DNA of 64,000 nucleotides from Mergibacter septicus (GCF_003265225.1 NZ_CP022013.1:336001-400000); one strand, 5' to 3'. Shown: positions 38,122 through 51,059, counted from the first letter of the stretch. Translations and numbers: made by a program. The notes: a model not told the origin generated them from the sequence alone.

Positions 38122-38150
38122 TTGCTTACCCCTTAGTCAGTGGCTAAACT
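38122..38150 (+). promoter_or_regulatory. Candidate mra (dcw cluster) promoter
   Basis: TTGCTT at 38122-38127, a 17-base spacer and TAAACT at 38145-38150, 99 bases before mraZ. Both hexamers match four of six consensus bases. The position corresponds to the Pmra promoter that drives much of the cluster in E. coli. Confidence 0.45.
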
Positions 38151-38190
38151 TAGGCAAAAGTGGAGAATTGTGGTAAAAAATGGTAAAAAT
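38141..38190 (+). promoter_or_regulatory. Ten-base-phased TGG repeats, candidate MraZ operator
   Basis: Pentamers start exactly every ten bases: TGGCT (38141), TAGGC (38151), TGGAG (38161), TGGTA (38171), TGGTA (38181). MraZ of E. coli binds TGGGN direct repeats separated by five bases in its own promoter; the phasing here is identical although the fourth base varies. Confidence 0.6.
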
Positions 38191-38248
38191 AGATCCTTTA
38201 CCACTAGATCAACTCAGTAGCATTGCAATCCCAAGCTTAGGTTAAGTT

Positions 38249-38707
38249 ATGTTTCGAGGAGCGACAGCCATTAATTTAGATAACAAGGGAAGATTAGCTG
38301 TTCCAACACGTTATCGGGCTGAACTTTTAGAAAAAAATCAAGGACAAATGATCTGTACCGCAGATATTCGCCAACCTTGTTTATTACTTTATCCTTTATC
38401 TGAATGGGAAATAGTCGAACAGAAATTATTACAACTCTCTAACTTTGATGAGATCGGTCGCCGTTTACATCGAGTAATGCTTGGTTATGCCACTGAATGT
38501 GAACTGGATAAAACAGGACGGATCTTACTCAGCCCAGCATTACGCCACCACGCTTCTTTAGAAAAAGAGATTATGCTAGTTGGGCAGTTAAATAAGTTTG
38601 AAATTTGGCAAGCACAAAAATGGCATAGCCAAATTGCAGAAGATATTCAGATTGGCTCTAGTGGTGTTATTGCCGAATCTGAAGCGTTAAAAAGTCTATT
38701 TTTATAA
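38249..38707 (+). CDS. mraZ: Transcriptional regulator MraZ
   Basis: A 152-residue protein with two SpoVT/AbrB-type half-domains, each with its DxxxR core: [16 protein letters not shown] (about 8-23) and [16 protein letters not shown] (about 85-100). MraZ forms rings and represses its own promoter and thereby the dcw cluster. It is the first gene of the cluster; AGGT precedes the ATG. Confidence 0.96.
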   Translation: MFRGATAINLDNKGRLAVPTRYRAELLEKNQGQMICTADIRQPCLLLYPLSEWEIVEQKLLQLSNFDEIGRRLHRVMLGYATECELDKTGRILLSPALRHHASLEKEIMLVGQLNKFEIWQAQKWHSQIAEDIQIGSSGVIAESEALKSLFL

Positions 38708-38769
38708 TATTTCTGTCATTATTATTCATCTATTTTTTAGATTATTTTGGTTTTTATTTGGGATCGCTT

Positions 38770-39738
38770 ATGGTAGATCAGGCTATTTTTTCTCACCCTA
38801 GCCATTTTACAGTGTTATTAAATGAAGCTGTTGAAGGATTAGCAGTAAAACAAGATGGAATTTATATTGATGGTACCTTTGGGCGAGGTGGGCATTCCCG
38901 ATTAATTCTTTCAAAACTAGGGGATCAGGGAAAATTACTTGGTTTAGATCGTGATCCTAGAGCGATTGAAGAAGCCAAAACAATTCAAGATCCTAGATTC
39001 CAAATTCATCATCGCAATTTTTCTTCACTTTCTCAACTATGCGAACAAGAAGGCTTATTCGGTAAAATTGATGGTATTTTACTTGATTTAGGCGTTTCTT
39101 CACCGCAATTAGATGAAGCAGATCGAGGTTTTAGCTTTATGAAAGATGGACCTTTAGATATGCGAATGGATACAACACAAGGATTATCGGCAAGTGAATG
39201 GTTAGCACGAGTGAGTGTTGAGGATCTAACTTGGGTGTTGAAAACCTTTGGTGAGGAGAAATTTGCGAAACGTATTGCAACAGCGATTGTAGAATATAAT
39301 AAAAATGCCGTTAAAAAAGGTGAAGCCGTTTTAACTCGCACTTTACAATTAGCTGAATTGGTTGCACAAGCTGTACCTTTTAAGGATAAGCATAAACACC
39401 CAGCCACTCGTACTTTTCAAGCTATTCGGATTTTTATTAATAGTGAATTAGAAGAATTAGAGCAAGTTTTAAATAGTATTGTTCCTCTCCTCGCTCCCAA
39501 TGGACGTTTAGCCATTATTAGTTTCCATTCTTTAGAAGATCGAATGGTTAAGCATTTTATGCGTAAACAAAGTAAAGGCGATGAGATTCCTAAAGGTTTG
39601 CCGTTAAGAGAAGATCAGATTGAACGTCATCAAACGTTAAAAATAGTGGGAAAAGCGATTAAGCCATCTGCATTGGAAATTGAAAAAAATGCACGTTCAC
39701 GTAGTGCTGTTTTACGGATCGCAGAGAGGCTAGCATAA
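38770..39738 (+). CDS. rsmH: 16S rRNA (cytosine(1402)-N(4))-methyltransferase RsmH
   Basis: A 322-residue SAM-dependent methyltransferase (MraW). It begins with [12 protein letters not shown], then the SAM motif [54 protein letters not shown] and [12 protein letters not shown]. It adds the N4-methyl group to C1402 of 16S rRNA. The frame opens at a TTG (38758), but GGGA six bases upstream supports the ATG at 38770. The stop overlaps the ftsL start. Confidence 0.96.
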   Translation: MVDQAIFSHPSHFTVLLNEAVEGLAVKQDGIYIDGTFGRGGHSRLILSKLGDQGKLLGLDRDPRAIEEAKTIQDPRFQIHHRNFSSLSQLCEQEGLFGKIDGILLDLGVSSPQLDEADRGFSFMKDGPLDMRMDTTQGLSASEWLARVSVEDLTWVLKTFGEEKFAKRIATAIVEYNKNAVKKGEAVLTRTLQLAELVAQAVPFKDKHKHPATRTFQAIRIFINSELEELEQVLNSIVPLLAPNGRLAIISFHSLEDRMVKHFMRKQSKGDEIPKGLPLREDQIERHQTLKIVGKAIKPSALEIEKNARSRSAVLRIAERLA

Positions 39739-40055
39739 TGTTTAAAAAAAATGAACGTTATCCGTTATATCAGGTAATTTTATCAGACTTATATACTTCA
39801 AATAAATTATTGATTTTTTTAGTGTTATCTGTATTAGCTACTGCAATGGCAACTGTTTGGATAACCTATCAAACACGTTTATTAGTCGAAGAAAAATCAG
39901 AATTAACGATTGAATATTCATTATTAAAAAATGAACAACTTAACCTAAGTTTAGAAGAGCAGACGCTAAGCGATAATTTACGGGTTGAACCATTAGCTCA
40001 ACAGTTAGGTATGAAAGTCATTAGTAATAGTAGTGAAGTTGTGATTGAAGAATAG
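39738..40055 (+). CDS. ftsL: Cell division protein FtsL
   Basis: A 105-residue bitopic protein with a short cytoplasmic N-terminus, one membrane helix (about 22-42, LLIFLVLSVLATAMATVWI) and a periplasmic leucine-zipper-like coiled coil (VEEKSELTIEYSLLKNEQLNL) ending in EPLAQQLGMKVI. It forms the FtsQLB complex that activates FtsWI. It overlaps rsmH by one base. Confidence 0.94.
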   Translation: MFKKNERYPLYQVILSDLYTSNKLLIFLVLSVLATAMATVWITYQTRLLVEEKSELTIEYSLLKNEQLNLSLEEQTLSDNLRVEPLAQQLGMKVISNSSEVVIEE

Positions 40056-40069
40056 CATTGATGGAATAG

Positions 40070-41881
40070 ATGGAAGGCAAAATTGGAAGAATGAAAAAAC
40101 TCAGCCAAGAAAACAAAATTCAAAAGGAATCTAAACGTTCGCCTAAGCAAAAAACGAGCAGTTTTATTGCTTGGCGTTTCAGGGTTGTTTTCGGTTTCAT
40201 TTTATTTTGTTTGCTTCTTCTACTTATTAAAGCATCTTATATTCAAATCATTGATGCTAATTTTTATATTTCGAAAGCAGATGATTATTCTTTACGGGCA
40301 GAAAAAATTTCGACTGGGCGAGGCACAATCGTTGATCGTAATGGAAATCCTCTGGCGGTAAGTGTGCGGATGTATGACTTGATCTTAGATCCTAAAATGA
40401 TCATACAAGAAAATTCATTAGCACAAAAAGAGAAATGGCAGGCTTTAGCAACTATTTTAGATCTGCCTTATTCTACTTTAACAAATATTGCGACACGTAA
40501 TCCAAATAGCCGTTTTGAATATTTAAAACGTCAAGTACCCAAAGAAATTGCCGATTATATTCGTCAATTAAAATTAGCAGGGATAGTGATTAATCCGACT
40601 TATCGCCGTTTTTATTTAAAAGGTGAAACAACGGCACAGATTATTGGTTTTACAAATATTGATAATCAAGGACAAGAAGGGATTGAAAAAAGCTTTAATA
40701 ATTTTCTAACAGGGCAAGCTGGTACTTATGTTTATCGACAAGATCGGCATGGAAAACGGGTGGAAGATATTGCATTTAAGCAGAAACAAACACCACATGA
40801 GATAACACTTAGTATTGATGAACGTTTACAATCAAAGCTTTATCAAGAATTAAAACGGGCGGTAGCAGAAAATCAAGCAGATTCTGGTACGGCAGTATTA
40901 GCAGATGTGCAGACGGGAGAGATTTTAGCAATGGCAAGTGCTCCGTCATATAATCCTAACAATCGTAATTCTATTGCGATGGATCCTGCGGCTCGTCGAG
41001 ATCGTGCGATTTCAGATACTTTTGAACCCGGATCGACTATTAAACCTTTTGTTGTTTTGACTGCATTAGAACGCAAAATAATTCGTCCTGATACGGTGAT
41101 TGATACACGTCCTTTTACTGTCGATGGGCATACGATTAGAGATGTTGCACCTCGCAATGAATTGGATATTACTGGTATTTTACAAAAGTCGAGTAATGTT
41201 GGGGTTAGCCGTTTAGCATTACAAATGCCGCCTGAAGCATTAATGCAAACTTATGATAAAGCAGGATTCGGACATTCTACCGATTTAGGTTTATTGGGCG
41301 AACGAAGCGGTATTTTACCGATCAATCGTAAACGCTGGGCGGATATTGAACGGGCAACAGTGGCTTATGGATATGGCTTAACTGTTACACCGCTACAATT
41401 AGTTCGAGCTTATATTACTTTAGGTAGCTTTGGGATCTATCGTCCTGTATCTATTACTAAAATCGATCCCCCTGTTATCGGAAAACGAGTTTTTCCTGAG
41501 GAAATTACACGCACGGTGGTACGTATGATGGAAAGCGTTGCTTTACCTGGTGGTGGTGGTGTTAAGGCGGGGGTGCAAGATTATCGAGTAGCGGTAAAAA
41601 CAGGGACAGCGAAAAAATTAGAAAAAGGAAAATATGTTGATAAATATCTTGCTTATACGGCAGGCATAGCACCAGCGAGTAATCCACGTTTTGCATTGGT
41701 AGTCTTAATTGATGAACCTAAGGCTGGAAAGTATTATGGCGGATCTATTTCAGCACCAGTTTTTTCTCGGATTATGGAATACGCCTTACGTTTAGAAAAT
41801 GTGAAGCCTGATAATCTGCAAGAGACAAAAAATGCGATGCGAGTGATTAAGCTCAATAGCACGACAAAAAATAAGTTTTAA
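40070..41881 (+). CDS. ftsI: Peptidoglycan transpeptidase FtsI (PBP3)
   Basis: A 603-residue class B PBP specific for septal cross-linking. It has a basic cytoplasmic tail, a membrane helix (about 38-58), a pedestal domain ([21 protein letters not shown] region) and the transpeptidase domain. The three active-site motifs are STIK in [13 protein letters not shown] in [10 protein letters not shown] and KTGT in [10 protein letters not shown]. The start may be ATG at 40070 or 40091; neither has a clearly better ribosome-binding site. Confidence 0.96.
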   Translation: MEGKIGRMKKLSQENKIQKESKRSPKQKTSSFIAWRFRVVFGFILFCLLLLLIKASYIQIIDANFYISKADDYSLRAEKISTGRGTIVDRNGNPLAVSVRMYDLILDPKMIIQENSLAQKEKWQALATILDLPYSTLTNIATRNPNSRFEYLKRQVPKEIADYIRQLKLAGIVINPTYRRFYLKGETTAQIIGFTNIDNQGQEGIEKSFNNFLTGQAGTYVYRQDRHGKRVEDIAFKQKQTPHEITLSIDERLQSKLYQELKRAVAENQADSGTAVLADVQTGEILAMASAPSYNPNNRNSIAMDPAARRDRAISDTFEPGSTIKPFVVLTALERKIIRPDTVIDTRPFTVDGHTIRDVAPRNELDITGILQKSSNVGVSRLALQMPPEALMQTYDKAGFGHSTDLGLLGERSGILPINRKRWADIERATVAYGYGLTVTPLQLVRAYITLGSFGIYRPVSITKIDPPVIGKRVFPEEITRTVVRMMESVALPGGGGVKAGVQDYRVAVKTGTAKKLEKGKYVDKYLAYTAGIAPASNPRFALVVLIDEPKAGKYYGGSISAPVFSRIMEYALRLENVKPDNLQETKNAMRVIKLNSTTKNKF

Positions 41882-41895
41882 AATTAGGAAAAGTT

Positions 41896-43389
41896 ATGCA
41901 ACGGCTAATTCAATATTTTGGTTTATCTACCTGTTTGCCACAATTACAACAGATAAAATTAGCACAAATGCGGTTAGATAGTCGGACTGTAAAAGAGGGC
42001 GATCTCTTTATTGGCTTGCGAGGACATCAACAAGATGGGCGGAAGTTTATCCCACAGGCAATTAAAGCGGGTGCAAAAGCGATATTAACTGAATCTGAAA
42101 CGGAAAATGACGATTTACAACTTGATTGGCAGCAAGCGGTTCCTATTCTTTCGGTTTATCAGTTGGGAAAAAAATTATCGGCAATTGCAGGTTATTTTTA
42201 TGCTCAACCTTCTTCTCAACTCTGTTTAGTTGGGGTAACTGGTACCAATGGTAAAAGCACCATTGTCAATTTATTAGCTCAATGGGTCACATTACTTGGA
42301 AAACAAGCGGCGGTAATGGGAACCATTGGGAATGGACTTTATGGTCAAGTTGAAGCCGCTGAGAATACCACCGGATCTGCAGTGGAGATTCAAGCTAATT
42401 TAGCCCAATTTATGAAACAACAAGCTGAGTTTGTTGCAATGGAAGTGTCATCACACGGTTTGGTGCAAGGGCGAGTTGAAGCATTATCCTTTGATTTGGC
42501 GATCTTCACGAATTTAAGTCGAGATCACCTTGATTATCATCAAGATATGACATCGTATGCGTTAGCAAAAAAACGGTTTTTTTCTGAATTAAATACAAAA
42601 GCACAAGTGATCAATATTGATGATCCTATTGGAAAACAATGGTTAAGTGATTTTCCTTCTGCGGTGGCAGTAAGTCAGTTTCCTTTTGATCCAGACATAA
42701 TGACTAAAGATCGCTTATGGGTGGTAGCAGATAAGATTGTTTATACAGATCAAGGGGCGATAATTTCACTGCAATCAAGTTGGGGAAAGGCAGAATTAAC
42801 TAGCCATTTGATCGGGGAATTTAACGTTCAGAATTTATTACTGGCTTTTGCTGCCTTATTGAAATTAGGATTACCATTTGAACAACTGGTCGCAACCGTA
42901 GCACAGTTACAAGGTGTCTGTGGGCGAATGGAGAAATTTAGTTTTAGCAAACGTCCACTGGTGCTGGTGGATTATGCCCACACGCCAGATGCCTTGGAAA
43001 AGGCATTATTAGCCAGTCGTTTACATTGTCAAGGTAAGTTATGGTGTGTGTTTGGTTGCGGTGGAGATCGAGATCGTGGTAAACGCCCTTTGATGGCACA
43101 GATTGCAGAAAAATATGCCGATTGGGTGGTATTAACTGATGATAATCCAAGAACGGAAGATCCTAGACAGATTATGCAAGATCTACAACAAGGCATTTCA
43201 CAAATGGAAAAAGTGGTGGTTGAACATCAACGCCAACAGGCTTTGGCTTATGCAATTAATCATGCTGATTCAAATGATGTTATTTTAGTTGCAGGCAAAG
43301 GGCACGAAGATTATCAGATCATTGGCACAGTAAAACATCGTTTTTCCGATCGTGAAACGGTGATGGCATTATTAAGTAGTCAAGCTTGA
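41896..43389 (+). CDS. murE: UDP-MurNAc-tripeptide synthetase MurE (meso-DAP-adding)
   Basis: A 497-residue Mur ligase that adds the third stem residue. The ATP loop is [10 protein letters not shown] (about 114-123). The DNPR motif in [11 protein letters not shown] marks specificity for meso-diaminopimelate rather than lysine. Other motifs: [23 protein letters not shown] and [11 protein letters not shown]. Length equals E. coli MurE (495). Confidence 0.97.
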   Translation: MQRLIQYFGLSTCLPQLQQIKLAQMRLDSRTVKEGDLFIGLRGHQQDGRKFIPQAIKAGAKAILTESETENDDLQLDWQQAVPILSVYQLGKKLSAIAGYFYAQPSSQLCLVGVTGTNGKSTIVNLLAQWVTLLGKQAAVMGTIGNGLYGQVEAAENTTGSAVEIQANLAQFMKQQAEFVAMEVSSHGLVQGRVEALSFDLAIFTNLSRDHLDYHQDMTSYALAKKRFFSELNTKAQVINIDDPIGKQWLSDFPSAVAVSQFPFDPDIMTKDRLWVVADKIVYTDQGAIISLQSSWGKAELTSHLIGEFNVQNLLLAFAALLKLGLPFEQLVATVAQLQGVCGRMEKFSFSKRPLVLVDYAHTPDALEKALLASRLHCQGKLWCVFGCGGDRDRGKRPLMAQIAEKYADWVVLTDDNPRTEDPRQIMQDLQQGISQMEKVVVEHQRQQALAYAINHADSNDVILVAGKGHEDYQIIGTVKHRFSDRETVMALLSSQA

Positions 43390-43400
43390 GGAATGAGGAA

Positions 43401-44798
43401 ATGATTCAGCTTAAACTTGCTACCGTAGCAGAAATTTTAACAGCACGCTTAGTTGCTACACAGGAAGACAGTCAGCTTGAAGTGGTTGAGGTAAGTACCG
43501 ATACTCGCCGTGGTTGCCATCAAGGGCTATTTTTTGCATTAAAAGGTGATAACTTTGATGGGCATCATTATCTAGATGAAGCGATAAAACAAGGGGCGGT
43601 TGCTGTTGTTGTTGAACGAGAAATCAAGTTGGCTTCATCTATTCCACAACTGGTGGTAACGGATACCAAACTTGCATTAGGAAGGCTAGCTGCTTGGTTA
43701 CGAAAAAAAATTAATCCCCAAGTGGTAGCAATTACAGGCTCATCAGGGAAAACCAGTGTTAAAGAGTTGACAGCGGCAATCTTGCAAAAATTTGCTGGTA
43801 ATGAACAAGTGTTATTTACCGCTGGGAATTTTAATAATGATATTGGCGTGCCATTAACCTTATTATGTCTCACTGAACAGCATCGTTATGCAGTGGTTGA
43901 ATTAGGGGCTAATCATTTAGGTGAGATTGCTTATACCACCAATTTAGCGTATCCAAATGCGGCTTTAGTTAATAATGTCGCTTCTGCACATTTAGCAGGC
44001 TTTGGCAGCTTAAAGGGTGTAGCGACAGCGAAGGGTGAAATTTACTGTGGATTATCTGCAACGGGGAGTGCTATTTATAATTTAGATTGCCATTATTTGC
44101 CGTTATGGCAAGAGAATATCGGTGATCGTCCGCTTTTTTCTTTTTCACTAAAAAATAAACAAGCTGATTTTTATGCTGACAATATCAAGATAATGCCGAC
44201 AGGTTCTTGTTTCGATTTAATCGCTAAAGGAGAAAGGATAACGATAAATTTACCTTATATTGGGGTGCATAATATTAGTAATGCGTTAGCTGCAACCGCA
44301 TTAGCAATGGCAGTCGGTGCAGATCTGAAAGCGGTTAAGCAAGGGTTAGAAACCCCTGTTAAAGTAAAAGGAAGATTATATCCTTATCAACTTACTCCTG
44401 AATTATTAGTATTTGATGATAGTTATAATGCGAATGTTGATTCATTGAAAGCGGCGATTACTGTTCTACAACAAGCTAAGCAACAGGTTAAGATTTTGGT
44501 GGTAGGAGATATGGCAGAATTAGGAGAAAGTAGCCAAGCGTGCCATCAGCAAGTGGCTTGTTATGCACAACAGGCAGAACTTTCTGCAGTATTTAGTTAT
44601 GGACAAGAAAGTGCTGTGATTAGCCAGCAGTGTCACGGTCAACATTTTAGCGATAAAAAGGTATTAAGTCGCAGTTTACTTCAGTTTATTACTGAACAAT
44701 TAGAAAAAAAACAACAGGTTGTAGTATTAGTTAAAGGATCACGGCGTACCCAGATGGAAGACGTGGTTGAATCAATAAAAGGGCATTTTGTATGTTAG
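43401..44798 (+). CDS. murF: UDP-MurNAc-tripeptide:D-Ala-D-Ala ligase MurF
   Basis: A 465-residue Mur ligase that attaches the D-Ala-D-Ala dipeptide. Motifs: [19 protein letters not shown] (uridine domain), [16 protein letters not shown] (ATP loop), [14 protein letters not shown] and [16 protein letters not shown]. The frame opens at a TTG overlapping the murE stop, but GAGGAA at 43395-43400 supports the ATG at 43401. It overlaps mraY by seven bases. Confidence 0.97.
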   Translation: MIQLKLATVAEILTARLVATQEDSQLEVVEVSTDTRRGCHQGLFFALKGDNFDGHHYLDEAIKQGAVAVVVEREIKLASSIPQLVVTDTKLALGRLAAWLRKKINPQVVAITGSSGKTSVKELTAAILQKFAGNEQVLFTAGNFNNDIGVPLTLLCLTEQHRYAVVELGANHLGEIAYTTNLAYPNAALVNNVASAHLAGFGSLKGVATAKGEIYCGLSATGSAIYNLDCHYLPLWQENIGDRPLFSFSLKNKQADFYADNIKIMPTGSCFDLIAKGERITINLPYIGVHNISNALAATALAMAVGADLKAVKQGLETPVKVKGRLYPYQLTPELLVFDDSYNANVDSLKAAITVLQQAKQQVKILVVGDMAELGESSQACHQQVACYAQQAELSAVFSYGQESAVISQQCHGQHFSDKKVLSRSLLQFITEQLEKKQQVVVLVKGSRRTQMEDVVESIKGHFVC

Positions 44799-45874
44799 TT
44801 TGGCTTGCGGGTTACTTAGTTAAGTACCACACTTTTTTTAATGTTTTTTCGTATATCACGGTAAGAGCGATTATGGCACTTTTAACCGCTTTACTGTTTT
44901 CGCTTTGGATTGGTCCCAAAGTGATCGCACGTTTACAACTATTACAAATCGGGCAAGTCGTGCGGAATGAGGGGCCAGAAAGCCATTTTAACAAAAGAGG
45001 TACACCAACTATGGGGGGAATTATGATTTTAGCCGCCATTGGTGTAAGTACGTTGTTATGGGCTAATCTGACTAATCCTTATGTCTGGTTTGTGCTTTTC
45101 GTTCTGTTTGGTTATGGCGGAGTTGGCTTTATTGATGATTACCGTAAAGTAGTACGTAAGAATTCTGCAGGCTTAATTGCACGTTGGAAGTATTTTTGGT
45201 TATCTGTCATTGCCTTAATTGCCGTATCTGCAATGTATTTTTTAGGAAAGGGAACGGCTGCCACTCAGTTGGTGGTACCGTTTTTTAAAGAAATAATGCC
45301 ACAGTTAGGTTTATTTTATCTTGTATTGGCTTATTTTGTGATTGTTGGGACGAGTAATGCGGTTAATTTAACTGATGGCTTAGATGGATTAGCGATTATG
45401 CCAACCGTATTAGTTGCTGCAGCCTTTGCTTTAATTGCATGGGCAACTGGTAATATCAATTTCGCAGAATATTTGCATATTCCTTATATTAAATTTAGTG
45501 CCGAATTGGTGGTAGTGTGTACTGCAATTGTAGGGGCTGGACTTGGTTTCCTTTGGTTTAATACCTATCCTGCTCAGGTATTTATGGGGGATATTGGTTC
45601 TTTAGCCTTGGGTGGTGCATTAGGCACTATTGCTGTTTTAGTCCGCCAAGAGTTTCTTTTAGTTATTATGGGTGGAGTTTTTGTGATCGAAACCTTATCG
45701 GTTATTTTACAGGTAGGGTCGTATAAATTACGTCAAAAACGAATTTTTCGTATGGCACCGATTCATCATCATTTTGAATTAAAAGGGTGGCCTGAACCGA
45801 GAGTAATTATTCGTTTTTGGATTATCTCTCTTATTTTAGTGCTACTTGGATTAGTTACCTTAAAATTGCGTTAA
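44792..45874 (+). CDS. mraY: Phospho-MurNAc-pentapeptide transferase MraY
   Basis: A 360-residue polytopic membrane enzyme with about ten helices that makes lipid I on undecaprenyl phosphate. Conserved parts: [30 protein letters not shown] (catalytic DDxxK), [26 protein letters not shown] and the [16 protein letters not shown] loop. The N-terminus [12 protein letters not shown] agrees with E. coli. Confidence 0.98.
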   Translation: MLVWLAGYLVKYHTFFNVFSYITVRAIMALLTALLFSLWIGPKVIARLQLLQIGQVVRNEGPESHFNKRGTPTMGGIMILAAIGVSTLLWANLTNPYVWFVLFVLFGYGGVGFIDDYRKVVRKNSAGLIARWKYFWLSVIALIAVSAMYFLGKGTAATQLVVPFFKEIMPQLGLFYLVLAYFVIVGTSNAVNLTDGLDGLAIMPTVLVAAAFALIAWATGNINFAEYLHIPYIKFSAELVVVCTAIVGAGLGFLWFNTYPAQVFMGDIGSLALGGALGTIAVLVRQEFLLVIMGGVFVIETLSVILQVGSYKLRQKRIFRMAPIHHHFELKGWPEPRVIIRFWIISLILVLLGLVTLKLR

Positions 45875-45917
45875 ATATTGTTGCTAGATAAAGGCGAATG
45901 CCAATGGGATCATCAAG

Positions 45918-47276
45918 ATGAAATATAACTACCAAGGAAAAACAGTTACTATCGTAGGGCTAGGAAAAACAGGCTTGTCTTGTGTTGAATTTTTCAAACA
46001 AAAACAAGCTGTTATTCAAGTAATGGATACCCGTTTGCAGCCATCAGGTTTAGACCAGTTATCATCTAATATTGCCGTATATACAGGTGGCTTATCCTTA
46101 GACTGGTTGTTAGCTTCTGATTTAATTGTTGTTAGCCCCGGGATCGCTTTGAGTACACCAGAAATCGCACAAGCTATTGAAGCTGGTATTGAAGTGGTGG
46201 GTGATATTGAACTTTTTTGTCGAGAGATAACCACGCCGATTGTGGCTATCACTGGCTCAAATGGTAAAAGTACAGTAACCACTTTAGTTTATCAAATGGC
46301 TCAAGAAGCGGGGTTAAAGGTTGGGCTAGGAGGTAATATTGGGATTCCCGCCTTATCTTTGTTACAACAATCTTATGATTTAATTGTATTAGAGTTATCA
46401 AGTTTTCAGTTGGAGACAACCTTTAGTTTAAATGCCGCCGCTGCCACGGTATTAAATATTAGTGAAGATCATATGAACCGCTATCGGGATTTAGAAGATT
46501 ATCGCCAAGCAAAATTGAAAATTTATCAAGGTGCAAAAGTGGCGGTAGTTAATGCTGATGATCCTCTCACTGATTGGAGAAATAGTAGCGTATTGATTGG
46601 CGATGATACTAAGAAAGTCAGTTTTGCAACTCAAAATGCGGATTATCATTGCATTATGCGTTCAGTGTCAGGCAATCCTAAGTCGTTGCATAGTTATTTA
46701 GCCTACCAAAACCAGATTATAATAGATTGCGAACAGATGAAACTCAGTGGTGGGCATAATTATTTGAATGCCCTAGCGGCTTTAGCTTTAGCAGATGCAG
46801 TAAATATCCCACGCCAAGCGAGTATTGCGGTATTAAAGCATTTCTCGGGATTAGCCCATCGTTTTCAAACTGTGTATCAAGCTGATGGAGTACGTTGGAT
46901 TAATGATTCCAAAGCAACTAATGTCGGCAGTACACAAGCCGCATTAGCGGGGTTAACTTTCACTGGAAAATTACATTTATTATTAGGTGGTGATGGTAAA
47001 GGTGCAGACTTTTCACCATTACAGCCATTATTGAAGCAAGAAAATATATTTTGTTACTGTTTTGGGCAAGACGGCAAAAAATTAGCACAACTGACAAAAC
47101 ATAGTGAGTATTTTACAACTATGGCTGAAGCGATAGCGGTATTACGTCCAAAGTTACAAGCAGGAGATATTGTTTTACTCTCACCTGCTTGTGCGAGTTT
47201 GGATCAATTCCCGAATTTTGAAGTCCGTGGTGAAGAATTTAAACGCTTAGCTGAAATGTCAATAACAGTGAAATAA
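45918..47276 (+). CDS. murD: UDP-MurNAc-L-Ala:D-Glu ligase MurD
   Basis: A 452-residue Mur ligase adding D-glutamate. N-terminal [18 protein letters not shown] loop [15 protein letters not shown] (about 110), [38 protein letters not shown] and [12 protein letters not shown] are all as in the family. Length agrees with E. coli (438). Confidence 0.97.
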   Translation: MKYNYQGKTVTIVGLGKTGLSCVEFFKQKQAVIQVMDTRLQPSGLDQLSSNIAVYTGGLSLDWLLASDLIVVSPGIALSTPEIAQAIEAGIEVVGDIELFCREITTPIVAITGSNGKSTVTTLVYQMAQEAGLKVGLGGNIGIPALSLLQQSYDLIVLELSSFQLETTFSLNAAAATVLNISEDHMNRYRDLEDYRQAKLKIYQGAKVAVVNADDPLTDWRNSSVLIGDDTKKVSFATQNADYHCIMRSVSGNPKSLHSYLAYQNQIIIDCEQMKLSGGHNYLNALAALALADAVNIPRQASIAVLKHFSGLAHRFQTVYQADGVRWINDSKATNVGSTQAALAGLTFTGKLHLLLGGDGKGADFSPLQPLLKQENIFCYCFGQDGKKLAQLTKHSEYFTTMAEAIAVLRPKLQAGDIVLLSPACASLDQFPNFEVRGEEFKRLAEMSITVK

Positions 47277-47318
47277 TCCCTATGAAAACTCATTAGTAGT
47301 GGCTTTGTGGAGTAAAGA

Positions 47319-48494
47319 ATGAAACAACAGATAGGACAAACTTGGGATAAATGGACACGACTAACGCCACCTAATGCGTTATATGATCGTACTTTGTTAT
47401 GGTTATATTTTGGGTTTTTATGTTTTGGGTTAGTGGCGGTAACTTCGGCATCAATTCCAGTGAGTACACGTTTGACTGGGAATGCTTTTTATTTTGCACA
47501 AAAAGATCTTATTTCCATTCTTCTTTCTCTGGTGCTTTTTTTTGTGTGTGTTCAATTACCGATAAATCAGTGGGAAAAATACCATGCTCACTTGTATTTA
47601 CTTGCTTTCGTTGGATTAATCTTGGTCTTATTTATTGGTAAAAGTGTTTACGGGGCTAAACGTTGGATTTCCATTGCTGGCTTTACCTTCCAACCTGCAG
47701 AGTTTGCTAAGTTTGCATTAAGTTGTTATTTGGCAAGTTTTTTTGTTCGAAAGTATGATGAAATGCGGCAAAGACCAGCAAGTTGTTTGCGTCCTTTGGC
47801 GTTACTGTTTATTTTAGGATTTTTGCTCTTACTACAACCAGATCTTGGCAGTGCGGTAGTTTTATTGATCATCACCGTGGGTATGTTTTTTATCGTTGGT
47901 GCAAAACTAAAGCAGTTTATTTTCTTGGGGATCGTTGCTGTTTTAGGCGTGGGTGCATTAATTTTTTTTGAAGAATATCGGTTGAAACGTTTTCTTTCCT
48001 TTAGTAATCCTTTTGCGGATATTCAAAATACAGGTTACCAGTTAGCACATTCACAGATGGCATTCGGACGAGGAGAATGGTTTGGAGAAGGGTTAGGCAA
48101 TTCGATCCAGAAATTAGACTTTTTACCTGAAGCCCATACCGATTTTGTGATGTCAGTTGTTGGGGAAGAATTTGGTTTTTTCGGGATCTGTTTAGTGATC
48201 TTTATGCTAGGTGCTTTGATCTTTCGAGCGTTTAAAATTGGGAAAGAGTCTTTGTTGCAAGAAGAACGCTTTAAAGGCTTCTGGGCAATGGGAATTGGGA
48301 TTTGGATCTTTTTGCAAGGCTTTGTCAATTTAGGGGTGGCGATTGGCTTATTACCGACTAAAGGTTTAACTTTCCCGTTGGTGAGTTATGGTGGATCAAG
48401 TTTGATTATTATGTCAGTGGCGATTGCTGTTCTTATGCGGATTGATTATGAAAATCGCTTAGAAAGAGGGCAGGCTCACCCAAGAGAAGAATAA
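47319..48494 (+). CDS. ftsW: Septal peptidoglycan polymerase FtsW (SEDS)
   Basis: A 391-residue SEDS glycosyltransferase with about ten membrane helices, the partner of FtsI. Conserved: [37 protein letters not shown] with the catalytic aspartate loop, [43 protein letters not shown] and [19 protein letters not shown] precedes the ATG. Confidence 0.97.
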   Translation: MKQQIGQTWDKWTRLTPPNALYDRTLLWLYFGFLCFGLVAVTSASIPVSTRLTGNAFYFAQKDLISILLSLVLFFVCVQLPINQWEKYHAHLYLLAFVGLILVLFIGKSVYGAKRWISIAGFTFQPAEFAKFALSCYLASFFVRKYDEMRQRPASCLRPLALLFILGFLLLLQPDLGSAVVLLIITVGMFFIVGAKLKQFIFLGIVAVLGVGALIFFEEYRLKRFLSFSNPFADIQNTGYQLAHSQMAFGRGEWFGEGLGNSIQKLDFLPEAHTDFVMSVVGEEFGFFGICLVIFMLGALIFRAFKIGKESLLQEERFKGFWAMGIGIWIFLQGFVNLGVAIGLLPTKGLTFPLVSYGGSSLIIMSVAIAVLMRIDYENRLERGQAHPREE

Positions 48495-48520
48495 ATTCAA
48501 GATTGAAGGAAGTTATCAGC

Positions 48521-49585
48521 GTGGCAGAAAAAAAATTATTAGTAATGGCAGGTGGTACAGGTGGACACGTTTTCCCTGCCCTTGCGGTTGCCAAAGTATT
48601 ACAACAACAAGGTTGGAAAGTGCATTGGTTAGGGACAAAAGATCGTATGGAGGCGGAATTAGTACCTAAATATGATATTCCCATCTCTTTTATCCAAATA
48701 TCTGGTTTACGAGGTAAAGGAATTAAAGCTTTATTAACCGCACCATTTGCGATAGTAAGAGCAGTGTGGCAAGCAAGAAAAATAATTAAGCATTATCAAC
48801 CTGATGTTGTATTAGGTATGGGGGGATATGTTTCTGGTCCCGGAGGGATTGCTGCTAAATTGTGTGGTATTCCAATCGTATTACATGAACAAAATGCAGT
48901 TGCAGGTTTAACTAATCGTTGGCTATCTAAAATAGCAATTCGAGTATTACAAGCGTTCCCACAGGCTTTTTTAGATGCTGAGGTGGTAGGAAATCCTGTT
49001 CGCCAAGCACTTTTTCAGTTACCTGAACCGACCGCACGGTTGCAGCAACGTCAAGATGGGCTACATATTTTAGTTGTTGGGGGAAGCCAAGGGGCGAGAG
49101 TATTAAATACAGTATTACCACAAGTGGTGGCATTACTTGATCAGCGTACAAGTCAGAAAGTTAAAATCTATCATCAGGTAGGAAAAAATGAAGTGGTGCA
49201 GATTAGTGCTTTGTATGCTGGGCGTTCTGATGTTGAAGTGGTGGAATTTATTGAGGATATGGCTCAAGCTTATAGTTGGGCAGATGTTGTGGTTTGTCGT
49301 TCAGGTGCATTAACTGTTTGCGAAATTGCTGCAGCAGGGGTTGCAGCTATTTTTGTGCCTTTTCAACATCAAGATCAACAACAATATCTGAATGCAAAAT
49401 ATTTAGCAGAGGTTGGTGCGGCAGAAATTATTCAACAAAATCTGTTAACACCAGAGGTATTGGTTGAGTTACTGACAAAACTAGACCGTAATAAGTTAAT
49501 TGAGATGGGAATCAAAGCGAAAACGATGGCAAAACCATTGGCTGCACAACGTGTCGCTGAAGTTATTAATCAAGTAGCGAAATAA
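48521..49585 (+). CDS. murG: UDP-GlcNAc:lipid I GlcNAc transferase MurG
   Basis: A 354-residue GT-B glycosyltransferase that converts lipid I to lipid II at the inner face of the membrane. Glycine loops [13 protein letters not shown] and [15 protein letters not shown] are in the N-domain, with [12 protein letters not shown] and [17 protein letters not shown] plus [13 protein letters not shown] in the C-domain. The frame opens at a TTG (48503); AAGGAAG eight bases before GTG 48521 marks the start. Confidence 0.96.
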   Translation: MAEKKLLVMAGGTGGHVFPALAVAKVLQQQGWKVHWLGTKDRMEAELVPKYDIPISFIQISGLRGKGIKALLTAPFAIVRAVWQARKIIKHYQPDVVLGMGGYVSGPGGIAAKLCGIPIVLHEQNAVAGLTNRWLSKIAIRVLQAFPQAFLDAEVVGNPVRQALFQLPEPTARLQQRQDGLHILVVGGSQGARVLNTVLPQVVALLDQRTSQKVKIYHQVGKNEVVQISALYAGRSDVEVVEFIEDMAQAYSWADVVVCRSGALTVCEIAAAGVAAIFVPFQHQDQQQYLNAKYLAEVGAAEIIQQNLLTPEVLVELLTKLDRNKLIEMGIKAKTMAKPLAAQRVAEVINQVAK

Positions 49586-49590
49586 GAAAA

Positions 49591-51039
49591 ATGAAAGAGA
49601 TAAGTAACAAGATAAAATCAAGTTTTCAGCAGCAACATAGTGTTGTCCCCGAAATGCGCCGAGTGAAACAAATTCATTTTGTCGGAATTGGCGGTGCTGG
49701 TATGGGAGGGATTGCTGAAGTTTTGTTAAATGAAGGTTATAGCATCACAGGTTCAGATTTAGCCGAGAATGCCGTTACCCAACGCTTAACAGCCTTAGGT
49801 GCGAAAATATCATTCCAACATCAGGGTAAAAATGTTGATAATGCCAGTGTCGTAGTGGTTTCCAGTGCGATTAAGTCAGATAATCCAGAAGTAGTGGCAG
49901 CAAGGGAAGCGAGAATCCCTGTTATTCAACGGGCAGAAATGTTGGCTGAAATTATGCGTTTTCGGCATGGTATCGCTGTGGCAGGAACGCATGGTAAAAC
50001 AACTACAACAGCAATGATTGCAATGATCTATGCACAGGCTGGATTAGATCCTACTTTTGTAAATGGTGGATTGGTTAAATCGGTAGGTACAAATGCCCAT
50101 TTGGGATTAAGCCGTTATTTAGTTGCAGAAGCTGATGAAAGTGATGCCTCCTTTTTACACTTACAACCGATGGTATCGGTCGTAACCAATATTGAGCCTG
50201 ATCATATGGAAACCTATCACGGCGATTTTGAAGAAATGAAACAGACTTATGTGAATTTCTTACATAATCTCCCTTTTTATGGTTTAGCGGTGATGTGCCT
50301 AGATGATCCTGTGATTCAGCAACTGATTGCAAAAATTGGACGGCAGGTTATTACTTATGGATTTAACTCAGAAGCAGATTATCGGATAGAGGATTATCAG
50401 CAAACAGGTTTTCAGGGGCATTACAGCGTAGTTTGTCCAAATGGTGAACGACTTGAGGTTTTATTAAATGTACCGGGAAAACATAATGCGTTGAATGCGA
50501 CTGCTGCTTTAGCGGTAGCAAAAGAAGAAGGTATTGATAATGATGCTATTTTAACCGCATTAGCTGACTTTCAAGGTGCTGGTAGGCGATTTGATCAATT
50601 AGGACAATTTATTCGTCCAAATGGAAAAGTTATGTTGGTTGATGATTATGGACACCACCCGACCGAAGTGAATGTTACTATTCAGGCGGCACGTCAAGGG
50701 TGGGAAAACAAACGAATTGTTATGATTTTTCAACCGCATCGTTATAGTCGTACTCGAGATCTTTTTGATGATTTTGTCCAAGTGCTATCGCAAGTTGATG
50801 TGCTAATTATGCTAGATGTCTATTCAGCTGGAGAAACACCGATTGCTGGTGCGGATAGTCGTTCTTTATGCCGTTCCATTCGGCATTTAGGAAAAGTTGA
50901 TCCTTTCTTTTTGTCTGATCCAAACCAATTACCTGAGATTATGGATCAAGTTTTACAAGATGGTGATTTAGTTTTAGCACAAGGTGCAGGCAATGTGAGT
51001 AAACTTTCACGGCAGTTAGTTGAGTTATGGAGTAAATAA
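49591..51039 (+). CDS. murC: UDP-MurNAc:L-alanine ligase MurC
   Basis: A 482-residue Mur ligase catalysing the first amino-acid addition. Rossmann motif [20 protein letters not shown] loop [17 protein letters not shown] (about 130), [26 protein letters not shown] and [11 protein letters not shown] are present. It begins five bases after the murG stop with a poor ribosome-binding site, so translational coupling is likely. Confidence 0.97.
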   Translation: MKEISNKIKSSFQQQHSVVPEMRRVKQIHFVGIGGAGMGGIAEVLLNEGYSITGSDLAENAVTQRLTALGAKISFQHQGKNVDNASVVVVSSAIKSDNPEVVAAREARIPVIQRAEMLAEIMRFRHGIAVAGTHGKTTTTAMIAMIYAQAGLDPTFVNGGLVKSVGTNAHLGLSRYLVAEADESDASFLHLQPMVSVVTNIEPDHMETYHGDFEEMKQTYVNFLHNLPFYGLAVMCLDDPVIQQLIAKIGRQVITYGFNSEADYRIEDYQQTGFQGHYSVVCPNGERLEVLLNVPGKHNALNATAALAVAKEEGIDNDAILTALADFQGAGRRFDQLGQFIRPNGKVMLVDDYGHHPTEVNVTIQAARQGWENKRIVMIFQPHRYSRTRDLFDDFVQVLSQVDVLIMLDVYSAGETPIAGADSRSLCRSIRHLGKVDPFFLSDPNQLPEIMDQVLQDGDLVLAQGAGNVSKLSRQLVELWSK

Positions 51040-51059
51040 TTGTTTTGGTAGGACATAAA

